A DNA stretch of 64,000 bases from JAWKVD01 sp041398225 (lineage in GTDB: Bacteria > Pseudomonadota > Alphaproteobacteria > Caulobacterales > Hyphomonadaceae), in the NCBI GenBank assembly GCA_041398225.1, contig JAWKVD010000015.1, positions 39,860-103,859 on the forward strand, in the 5' to 3' direction. Below the pieces are notes generated by a model. That model did not search any database. It saw only the letters and a program-made list of their open reading frames with translations, and had not been told where the DNA came from. A program made the translations under genes and the position numbers. This document shows positions 1 through 7,375 of the stretch, piece after piece. The number at the start of each line of letters is the position of its first letter. Positions within the stretch are counted from its first letter, which is position 1.

Positions 1-2
1 TG

Positions 3-1406
3 ATCCAGTCGTCCATCTCGGTGACGCAAACCGCATCCTACGCCTTTACGGTGACGGCGCAGCAAGACGGGGCGCACGGCTACACGCTGAGCGGTCCCTG
101 GCAGGAGGTTTTCTCCAACGAGACCCAGCTGCGTGGATCCATCGCGGATGATTTCCTGACCTGGAGCGTCGGAGGATATTACCAGTTGACGCCGGGTGTC
201 ACGAATCTGGACGGCATCCGAAATCTTTCGCGGGTCTGGTCCGGCACAACGCTTCCGACGCAGGGCTACAACCCGTCCTTCCCGTTCAGCGATGGTGGGG
301 AAACGACGCAAAAGGCCGTCTTCGGGCAGGCGACCGTCGACATCAGTTCTCTGGCGCCGGTGCTGACTTCGCTCAAGCTGACCGGCGGGCTAAGGAAATC
401 CTGGGATGAATCGGAGTTGTTCACGCGTCCCGTCACCACTGACATCGCGACAGGTAAATATGTGCCGCTGGATACGCGTAACCGCTACTTCACCAAGAGC
501 GACGGCGAAAACTCCACGCTTTCGCTCGATGCACAGCTGACGCCAGATCTTCTGGTCTACGCCGCGACACGGAAGGGGTACCGCCCCGGAGGCATCAACT
601 CGGTGCTCGATGCCGAAGGGCTGCCTGGCTATTCGACGGTCTACGCTCCGGAGACCGTCGAGGATGTCGAACTCGGCGCGAAGTATGACTTCGCAGTAGG
701 CGGGGTGAGGGGGCGGATCAACGGCGCCCTCTATCAGACCGATTACAAGGACATCCAGCGCACTTTCAGCGCTTCGGTGAACGGTGTGACGACGACTTAC
801 ATCGTCAACGCATCGGCTGCCGAGATCAACGGTCTCGAATTGCAGGGGCAGGCCGAGTTCGGGAATTGGGGATTGTTCGGCACCTATGCCTATACAGACG
901 CCAAATTCACTGAGTGGGCCGGCGCCGATCCATTGGCCCAGATACGCCCGGGAAATTCGCGGTGTCTGCCGCAGTCGACGGCCGCCATCTGCCTGATCGA
1001 TCTGAGCGACAACCCGTTCCCGAACATTCCCGAACAACAGGGGAGCCTGACCGCGCAGTACTTCGTCCCGATGTCTCCGGACCTAGGCGAGGCCTCCGTT
1101 CAGCTCTCGGCATACACGCAGTCGCGCCGCTACTTCAACGACGCGGCTCAACGCAATGTTGAAGCGTTCGGGGAAAGCGTGCGCGACGCGATTTCCCAAC
1201 CCGCGTTCAGCCGATTCAACTTCCGCGCAGACTGGAAAAACGTGATGGACAGCAACATCAGTGTGGGGGCGTTCATAAACAACCTGACCGACGAGGGGTA
1301 CGCCACTGGAGCGATTACGCAGCTTCACTCGCTTGGAACGGCCGTGAAGAGCTACGCCGAGCCGCGTACCTTCGGGATCGAACTGCGCTACGAATTCGGG
1401 TCCTGA
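3..1406 (+). CDS. TonB-dependent receptor, C-terminal part (5' end outside window)
   Basis: The frame is open from base 3, so the gene starts before the window and only the last 467 residues are present. These are outer-membrane beta-barrel sequence: alternating amphipathic strands, late-barrel strands such as FGTYAYTDAKF, and the NNLTDEGYATG motif typical of the last strands of TonB-dependent receptors, ending in a strand rich in aromatic residues. The plug domain and signal peptide are not visible. Such receptors import scarce substrates using TonB energy. The next gene starts two bases after the stop, so the two are probably co-transcribed. With a GPH transporter and hydrolase nearby, the cargo may be an organic substrate rather than iron; that is inference. 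Confidence 0.9.
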   Translation: MQSSISVTQTASYAFTVTAQQDGAHGYTLSGPWQEVFSNETQLRGSIADDFLTWSVGGYYQLTPGVTNLDGIRNLSRVWSGTTLPTQGYNPSFPFSDGGETTQKAVFGQATVDISSLAPVLTSLKLTGGLRKSWDESELFTRPVTTDIATGKYVPLDTRNRYFTKSDGENSTLSLDAQLTPDLLVYAATRKGYRPGGINSVLDAEGLPGYSTVYAPETVEDVELGAKYDFAVGGVRGRINGALYQTDYKDIQRTFSASVNGVTTTYIVNASAAEINGLELQGQAEFGNWGLFGTYAYTDAKFTEWAGADPLAQIRPGNSRCLPQSTAAICLIDLSDNPFPNIPEQQGSLTAQYFVPMSPDLGEASVQLSAYTQSRRYFNDAAQRNVEAFGESVRDAISQPAFSRFNFRADWKNVMDSNISVGAFINNLTDEGYATGAITQLHSLGTAVKSYAEPRTFGIELRYEFGS

Positions 1407-1408
1407 GC

Positions 1409-1837
1409 ATGAAGTACGAATTTGCCTCTCCGGGATGGATCGCCTTCATGCACGGGATGATGGTCGAACGTCTCCGGCGCCTCTTGCCGGAGGCGCCGGA
1501 CATCTCCTGGTCCATATGCGAGGTCTTCACCAACCCGCCGAAACACCTGTCTCCCTCGGGAGCTCCGCTCGTCTGGAGTTGCGTCGTCGATCGCGGGCAG
1601 TTGGATTTCGGAACTGAGGAGCGTGACGACGTGGAGTTCAAGGTCGTCGCTGACTATGCGGCGATCGTCGCTCTCGGACGCTACGACACGCGCGGGGATC
1701 CTGTGCGCATGGCGGAGCTTGCCAGCTTGGGCGGGCACCTCAAGGAGAGCGGCCAGTTGCAGGTGATGGGCGACAAGACGGGGCGAGACGCCAGAGTTGG
1801 TGATTTTCACGACCCTATTGCGCGCGTAACCGCCTGA
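1409..1837 (+). CDS. Small SCP2-like (sterol carrier/lipid-binding-like) protein
   Basis: A 142-residue protein whose ATG lies two bases after the TBDR stop, implying translational coupling. The C-terminal half (about residues 75–130) has the SCP2-like layout of a polar strand (EFKVVADYAAIVALG), a helix with acidic residues, and a closing segment LKESGQLQVMGD that resembles the 'G-x-l-x-v-x-G-D' end of SCP2 folds. There is no signal peptide, so it is probably cytoplasmic. The SCP2 assignment rests on pattern only. If correct, it would bind a hydrophobic ligand taken up by the upstream receptor. Otherwise it is an uncharacterised receptor-linked protein. Confidence 0.6.
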   Translation: MKYEFASPGWIAFMHGMMVERLRRLLPEAPDISWSICEVFTNPPKHLSPSGAPLVWSCVVDRGQLDFGTEERDDVEFKVVADYAAIVALGRYDTRGDPVRMAELASLGGHLKESGQLQVMGDKTGRDARVGDFHDPIARVTA

Positions 1838-1862
1838 TCGGGTCGGCGATCTTCGCCGAAGC

Positions 1863-2453
1863 CTACGACTCAAGCAAACGGGTTCGGACGAGATCGATGA
1901 CCTTGAGAACGGACCGTTCCAGGCGATGGTAGGCGTCACGTTGGGAAATCCTTCCGGCGACCGCGTAGTTCCCGCCGACAAGTGCGGCGGCGGCCACATT
2001 GGTGCGCAGCTCTCGATCGGGAATGCGCGCATAGTCCCTTTCAAGTTCCCGCTGCAGGGCGGTTTGGTATTCAAGCTGGATCTTCAGCATCTCGCCGCGG
2101 AGTTCAGGCGTCGCTTCGGTGATCTTCGTCATGTCGAGATTTGCGCCTCTGCGTGCGACGGTCTTTGCGTGCGTCGTCACATGTCGCCGCCAGACCTCGA
2201 GGGCGGGGGCGTCCTTGCGTCCTTCAAGCTCGGACTTGAACGCTTCAAGCACCGCGATTTGCCGGTGCAGGACAAGATGCGCCTTGGAGGGAAAGTAGCG
2301 CAGCAGCGTCCTCTTGTGGACGTCTGCGGCCGCCGCGATCTCCTCAAGCGTTGTGGCGTCGTATCCCTGCGTCGTGAAAAGATAGAGCGCGACTTCCGCG
2401 ATCTGATCGTGGGTTCTAGCTTTCTTGCGCTCTCGAAGGCTGTCCGCCGCCAT
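1863..2453 (-). CDS. TetR/AcrR-family transcriptional regulator
   Basis: A 196-residue regulator. The N-terminal helix-turn-helix is clear (ATTLEEIAAAADVHKRTLLRYF, about residues 34–55), followed by an all-helical ligand-binding domain. The ATG at 2453 is preferred to an upstream in-frame start because GGGAGAGG sits just before it. It is divergent from the GPH transporter, with about 120 bp between the starts. That gap holds an imperfect inverted repeat, CTTTTGC/GCAAAGG (2522–2528 and 2536–2542), that could be its operator. It probably represses the transporter and/or the neighbouring receptor and hydrolase in response to their substrate. Confidence 0.9.
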   Translation of the reverse strand: MAADSLRERKKARTHDQIAEVALYLFTTQGYDATTLEEIAAAADVHKRTLLRYFPSKAHLVLHRQIAVLEAFKSELEGRKDAPALEVWRRHVTTHAKTVARRGANLDMTKITEATPELRGEMLKIQLEYQTALQRELERDYARIPDRELRTNVAAAALVGGNYAVAGRISQRDAYHRLERSVLKVIDLVRTRLLES

Positions 2454-2575
2454 GTCCCTCTCCCTTCGTGGACAAGCTCTCCGACCGGCGGACGTCCACA
2501 TCCCATTCTGGCACTAAGCGGCTTTTGCTACCAACGCAAAGGTCGAGACGAAAATTTTGGGCGAGGGGACGAATA

Positions 2576-4012
2576 GTGGCTTCATCGCGATCACTGCCGT
2601 TTCACCTGAAGGCGCTCTATGGACTGGGCGAGGTGGGGGAGGGCGCCAAGACGGCCGCGCTCGAAACCTTCCTGTTCTTCTACTATGTCCAAGTCATCGG
2701 TCTGTCGGGATCGTTGACCGGTCTCGCGCTGATGGTCGCCCTGCTGTTCGACGCCGTGACGGACCCGATGGTTGGGTCTTGGTCTGATCGCCTGAGAACG
2801 CCGCTCGGGCGGCGGCATCCTTTTCTCTACGCGGCGCCCGTTCCGCTCGCCATCGCGCTCTTTCTCCTGTTCTCTCCCCCCGAGGGATCGCAGGCGCTTC
2901 TGGCTGTGTGGCTGACGGTGTTCGCAATCGCCGCCCGATTTGCGATGACTCTCTACTTCGTGCCCCACATGGCCCTCGGCGCAGAGCTGAGCGACGACTT
3001 CAACGAGCGCATAGCCTTGGGTGGCTATCGAACCCTGTTCGGTTATGTCGGGCGCATAGCCACGCTCGCGCTCGCATTTGCGATCTTCTTCGCCAACCGC
3101 CCGGGTTTCGAGAATGGGCAGCTCGATCCGTCGAGCTATCCGGGGCTGGCGCTTGCGGTGGGGGCGTTGGTGATCGTTTCCGTGCTGGCTTCTGCGGTAG
3201 GAACACAGAAGGCCGCGCTCCGAACACGCGCCATGCGACGCGCCGCGACGCAAGTCGGCGCGGGGGCGCTGCGGTCCCTGCGCGAAGCGCTTCGGTCGGG
3301 CTCCTTCCGATCGTTCTTCATCGCGCTTCTGATTATGTACCTTTACAACGGCGTTCAGTTCGCGCTGGCCCTGCATATGAACTCTTACTTCTGGGAACTG
3401 CCGCCAGAGAAGATACAATTCGTGATGTACGCGGGAATGGCGGGCTATCTTTTGGGCGTTCCGCTAACGCGCCCGGCGTCCGGCCTCTTCGACAAGAAAG
3501 CCATCTATATCGCGGGTATCGTTGGTTCCGTGCTGCTTAGCTCGGGGCCTACGATTTTTCGTCTGATCGGCTGGATGCCGCCAAACGGCAGCGAGTCGCT
3601 CTTCTATATATTGGTGTCTGCTGGTTTCGGATCGGGCATGATCGGAGCGCTGCCAGTGGTCCTGTCGTCGGCGATGCTGGCCGATCTGGCCGACGAGTAC
3701 GATCACGACCACTCAACGCGCGCGGAAGGTCTCTTCTTTGGCGTCAACGCCTTTTGCAGGAAGGCGGCGCTGGGTTTGGGCGGCGCCGTCGCGGGCGTTT
3801 TGATTGACGCGATCCGCTTTCCCGCCAAGGCCGTTCCGGGCGAAGTAGCGCCCGATCTGCTCGTGCGCCTTGGCGTGGTCTACGCGCCGGTGATGCTCCT
3901 CATTCTTTTCGTCGGCCTTTCATTCATGAGGGGGTATCGCCTCAGCCGCGAACGGCACGCGATGATCCTGGCGAAGCTGGATGGACGACAGGCTGCCGGC
4001 AGCGGCGACTAG
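2576..4012 (+). CDS. MFS transporter, GPH (MelB-like) cation symporter family
   Basis: A 478-residue inner-membrane protein with about 12 hydrophobic segments. The start is the GTG at 2576, which has GAGGGG eight bases upstream; an ATG farther upstream adds a basic, non-membrane tail and is less likely. The family signature in the first cytoplasmic loop is present: DAVTDPMVGSWSDRLRTPLG followed by RRHPF, matching the D-P-x-x-G-x-x-x-D-R pattern of glycoside–pentoside–hexuronide:cation symporters. The central loop and the late DEYDHDHSTRAEGLFFG segment also fit this family. It probably moves a sugar, glycoside or other small organic substrate after outer-membrane import. It is divergent from the TetR gene and is followed by the convergent hydrolase gene. 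Confidence 0.88.
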   Translation: MASSRSLPFHLKALYGLGEVGEGAKTAALETFLFFYYVQVIGLSGSLTGLALMVALLFDAVTDPMVGSWSDRLRTPLGRRHPFLYAAPVPLAIALFLLFSPPEGSQALLAVWLTVFAIAARFAMTLYFVPHMALGAELSDDFNERIALGGYRTLFGYVGRIATLALAFAIFFANRPGFENGQLDPSSYPGLALAVGALVIVSVLASAVGTQKAALRTRAMRRAATQVGAGALRSLREALRSGSFRSFFIALLIMYLYNGVQFALALHMNSYFWELPPEKIQFVMYAGMAGYLLGVPLTRPASGLFDKKAIYIAGIVGSVLLSSGPTIFRLIGWMPPNGSESLFYILVSAGFGSGMIGALPVVLSSAMLADLADEYDHDHSTRAEGLFFGVNAFCRKAALGLGGAVAGVLIDAIRFPAKAVPGEVAPDLLVRLGVVYAPVMLLILFVGLSFMRGYRLSRERHAMILAKLDGRQAAGSGD

Positions 4013-4088
4013 CTGCCGCAGCGAAGCTGACCACTTAGCGCGCTCGATCCGGGCAAAGCGCCCCCAGGGGAAAGCGCCTGAAAGAGGG

Positions 4089-5540
4089 CTACTTCCAGAA
4101 GTCGCTCGCATGCGCGCGAATTGGCCCCTCCTGTTCCGGCTCAAGCAGGTCCGCGCGAACAAGAACATCGACCGCCTCATTCCAGGACGCCAGAAAGCGC
4201 TCGCGGCTTCCATGAAGCTCAAGCATGCGCGGCTCCCCGAACAACTCGCTATGTCCCAGAAGCTTCGTCAGCGCCGCCGTGTGCACGCCAACGGGCGCGG
4301 CGACTTCCGGAGGACGAATCCCGCCGAGCACGTTTTGGGCGGCGTCCGTTTCGAACGTCGGTCGTCCGTCTTTCAAAACAATCGAAATCGGCGGGAATTG
4401 CGGCGGGGCTTCTCCGGTATCGATCCATTTGGCGAGCTTGCGAATGCCAGCGTCGACCACATACCCCCATTCGACGATGTTCTGGTCCGCGCCGCCTGGA
4501 AGCGGAATGCCGTCTCTCTCAAGCGTCAAATTCTTCATGGCCATGGTCGAAGGCGGAGCGTGCGGCGCGCCGGCGACCTCCCAGCTCCGGAACGTGTCGG
4601 TATCCGGTTGTCTCGCGGGAAAGCGCGTCAGCGCCTCGGCCTGGCTGCCGATGGCGAGAACCGGCGCGTCGCTCGTAGCCCTGATCTGGCATGATCCGCC
4701 GCTCCGGCCATTGCCTGCTGGGCCCAACAATTGCGGAATGCTCGGTTCAGAGAGCGGCATCGCAACGCCGAAGTGAGAAAGCAGCAGGAAGCCGTTGAAT
4801 ATCTTCTGATGGGGGTGAACCGCGTTGATGTAGGTCGCCAGCCGCCAGGCTGATTGCGACCCGCCCATCGCGATCACTGACTTCGTTTTTAGGTTCGCCA
4901 GCGAACCTCCTCGAGCCTTCGCCGATCGCGCAAGCGCGGCGGAGACCGACTTGGCATAGATATCGTATGAAAAAGCGTCTCCGGGGTGGTTCAGCTCGCC
5001 ATAGCGGGCGCTGTCCCACTCTTTGAGTGAATAAGGTCTGGTGCGCGGCGTTCCATATATGCCGTCAGCCTGCGCCGAAACGCCCATCCAGGCATAGCCC
5101 TTGAAGATTTCATCGCCGGTCGGGTAGCCGTTCTCATAGCCTGCGGAAACATTCTGCCAGTGGGCGAGCAGCACCCCATTGTACTTTGCCGGATCGGCGG
5201 GGCGAAGGATGAAGATGCGCGTGGTGAACGGACTTGCGAGATCAGGCTCTGTTCGCCATTCGCCGTCGAAGCTTGTCTCGGCGCCATCCGCCAGTTTGAA
5301 CGAGCGCGCGGTTCCTGAAACGAAGAACTCCTCCATCACATAGCCGAGCGCATCCAGGTCGAGGACCGGCGAACGATAGATCCAGCCCTTGTCTCCGCCG
5401 GATATGGGGCCGGTCACCTGCGTGTCGAGCGCGCCCACAGCGTCGATTGCAGTGTTCGCGCATCCAGCGGACAGCAGAGTCGGGAGCAGTCCGGCCGCGC
5501 CCATGTGGATGAGGCGGCGCCTGCTGAGTTCAAGCTTCAC
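4089..5540 (-). CDS. Exported alpha/beta-hydrolase-domain lipoprotein (Abhydrolase_10-like)
   Basis: A 483-residue protein. The GTG at 5540 is chosen because GAGGAG lies nine bases upstream. The N-terminus is a Tat-type lipoprotein signal: SRRRLIHMGAAG, then a lipobox-like LLSAGC. The body has the nucleophile elbow MGGSQSAW with its serine in G-G-S-Q-S, and a late GAPHAPP that could supply the catalytic histidine. These fit the large uncharacterised alpha/beta-hydrolase-domain proteins found next to TonB receptors and catabolic genes. It is likely an envelope esterase or lactonase acting on the substrate of the local uptake cluster. The actual substrate cannot be read from the sequence. Confidence 0.8.
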   Translation of the reverse strand: MKLELSRRRLIHMGAAGLLPTLLSAGCANTAIDAVGALDTQVTGPISGGDKGWIYRSPVLDLDALGYVMEEFFVSGTARSFKLADGAETSFDGEWRTEPDLASPFTTRIFILRPADPAKYNGVLLAHWQNVSAGYENGYPTGDEIFKGYAWMGVSAQADGIYGTPRTRPYSLKEWDSARYGELNHPGDAFSYDIYAKSVSAALARSAKARGGSLANLKTKSVIAMGGSQSAWRLATYINAVHPHQKIFNGFLLLSHFGVAMPLSEPSIPQLLGPAGNGRSGGSCQIRATSDAPVLAIGSQAEALTRFPARQPDTDTFRSWEVAGAPHAPPSTMAMKNLTLERDGIPLPGGADQNIVEWGYVVDAGIRKLAKWIDTGEAPPQFPPISIVLKDGRPTFETDAAQNVLGGIRPPEVAAPVGVHTAALTKLLGHSELFGEPRMLELHGSRERFLASWNEAVDVLVRADLLEPEQEGPIRAHASDFWK

Positions 5541-6023
5541 GATCGTCTGCTCCTCGGTGGATGTGCGCGATTCAATGCGCGTCGTGATCGGCGCTGTCAA
5601 ACATCGGCGCAGATCGCGATCGAACATCGCACGGGAAGCTCCCCATTGTCATGGCAAACAATGCTAGGCGCGTACGGTGCAGCTAGACCGGATCCGACTA
5701 AATACGTGGTTTCGATGCTGATGCAGTCTGTCTTTTTACTCGTGTTGCTTGTGCGGCGCTTTACTGTTCCCGCAGAATGTTGAGGCCGCGTGTCGATGAG
5801 CGAGAGGGGGAGGCGTTGCAGCGAACGGTCTTGCCCCCAGTGAACAAGTCGCCCTACGTTCCAGACGGGTCGGCTTGAGCGCCGCGAGCGAAGCGGCCGG
5901 GGCTGGCGTTCAGCTGGACTGCCCGGTGGGGTAGACCAACACACGCGGAATGTTGATTCCGGAAAGCCGCCAAATCGCGCCACTGTCCAGCGCGGCGCCC
6001 AGCCAGAAGAAAGAGGGGAAATA
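5541..6023. other. Divergent intergenic region, no gene seen
   Basis: This stretch separates the minus-strand hydrolase from the plus-strand exported protein and must hold both promoters. Short ORFs here are shadows without recognisable protein features. One palindrome at 5644–5663 is listed separately. Just before 6024 there is a good ribosome-binding site (AGAGGGG). I see no RNA gene or mobile element. Confidence 0.6.
5644..5663. promoter_or_regulatory. Operator-like inverted repeat upstream of the hydrolase gene
   Basis: A 20-bp palindrome with perfect 6-bp arms, CATTGT at 5644–5649 and ACAATG at 5658–5663, separated by 8 bases. It lies about 100 bp upstream of the hydrolase GTG. Size and placement suit a transcription-factor site, possibly for the nearby TetR protein; binding is not demonstrated. 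Confidence 0.3.
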
Positions 6024-7097
6024 ATGATACGAGCGGTTGTCACGTTGATCTGCGCGGCGCTGTGGGCGTCCGCATCCTATGCGCAGGGCGCCGACGCCGT
6101 GACGCTCTCCGGAAAGTGGGTCGTGCGTGATCATTCGCCCCGCTTCTGGCGGCTCCACCATCCCGACCTGAAAGACACGATCGTCATTGTGCGCCCGGAC
6201 GCCCGCGCGAACGTCTCCATGGCGCAAGCCTTTGAGGAGGCGAAAGCCCGTCACGGCGAGGCCGACAACTGCCCCGCATTGATCACAGCCGAAAGCGAGC
6301 CGGAATACGACAAGTTCGACGCCGCCATGGCGGCGATCTCGAAGGTCACCGATCCGGATGCCGGCGCCGGGCAATCGCTGTCGATCATCGGCTATGAAGC
6401 GAAGGACAATGCACAGCGGCCGCACTGCGTGCTGATCGCGCGAGAGTATGCGCGCGGCGCCATGCTCTACGCCTTCATCACCGACAGGGGCGACACGCTG
6501 ACGACGAAGCTCGGTTCCGCCCGCAGCGCCGTTCACGAATTCATGGACAAGATCAGCGACCGCGACAAGCCGCAACCCGCCGCGTCCCGGCCCGTCCAGA
6601 ATGCGCAGCCGCAGAACGCGGAAGCCTGCGAGGACGTGCGGATGTACGACAACTGGGTTGTCTCATGGTCGCCGAAATCGGCGATGGTCTATATCCGCCG
6701 GCCCGCATTCGCCGACGCCGCCAAGATGACGGGCAAGAAGGTTCGGCTCGGAATCATGGTTGGCGGCAACGTCGACCCGGAGAAGGGCCGGCAAGATCTT
6801 CATCACGGCATCTACATCGCCGCTCAGGACGGCGACCGGGAGTTCGTCCCGGAGAAGCGCGCTTTGCGCGTGGACGGGGTGCTGGTTCAGGAATGGAGCA
6901 AGGGCGGCGGCCAGTGGAAGGTGCTTTCAGACCCCGCCATGCAGGCGCTTGCATCCGGCAAGCAGGGCGAACTGGAGACGGGCGAACTGGGCCGCATTCG
7001 CTTTCCGCTCGCCGGGCTCGATCCGCTCTTGAAGCTGGCGGACGTAGAAGAGCAGCGAGCCGTCATCAAGACGCAACTCGGCATGTGTAAGCCGTAA
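6024..7097 (+). CDS. Exported protein of unknown function
   Basis: A 357-residue protein beginning with a clear Sec signal peptide (MIRAVVTLICAALWASASYA, cleavage after AYA/Q). AGAGGGG lies seven bases before the ATG. It appears to have two parts joined by a Gln/Pro-rich linker near residues 180–200: an N-terminal half (about 25–180) and a C-terminal half (about 200–357) starting ACEDVRMYDNWVVSW. I do not recognise either domain. A cysteine in each half (DNCP, ACED) and one near the C-terminus (GMCKP) could form disulfides. It is followed by a 278-bp gap before the TIR–dynamin gene, so it is probably a separate transcription unit. Periplasmic location is inferred from the signal peptide. Confidence 0.75.
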   Translation: MIRAVVTLICAALWASASYAQGADAVTLSGKWVVRDHSPRFWRLHHPDLKDTIVIVRPDARANVSMAQAFEEAKARHGEADNCPALITAESEPEYDKFDAAMAAISKVTDPDAGAGQSLSIIGYEAKDNAQRPHCVLIAREYARGAMLYAFITDRGDTLTTKLGSARSAVHEFMDKISDRDKPQPAASRPVQNAQPQNAEACEDVRMYDNWVVSWSPKSAMVYIRRPAFADAAKMTGKKVRLGIMVGGNVDPEKGRQDLHHGIYIAAQDGDREFVPEKRALRVDGVLVQEWSKGGGQWKVLSDPAMQALASGKQGELETGELGRIRFPLAGLDPLLKLADVEEQRAVIKTQLGMCKP

Positions 7098-7375
7098 CCC
7101 CGCCGCGCTGGCGCACGCGAAAACCGCTGCGGAGAGTTTGTCAGATAAATGACGGTGGGCGGCTGAGATCACCCCGCTCGCATCGTTCGTGGGGTGGGCG
7201 GCGGCGCCCGAATGGGTTTCACGACATCGAGACGCGCTGCACGTTTGTTCGGCGGCGCGTTCCTGCGGCACAAGGTCGTTCGCGGCGCATGACGTTCTCC
7301 CATTGACTTCCCCACGAAGGTTCTTGGAAATCGCACTTGCCAGAACTAGAGGGTGGCGAGAGCGGGGGCGGCGTC

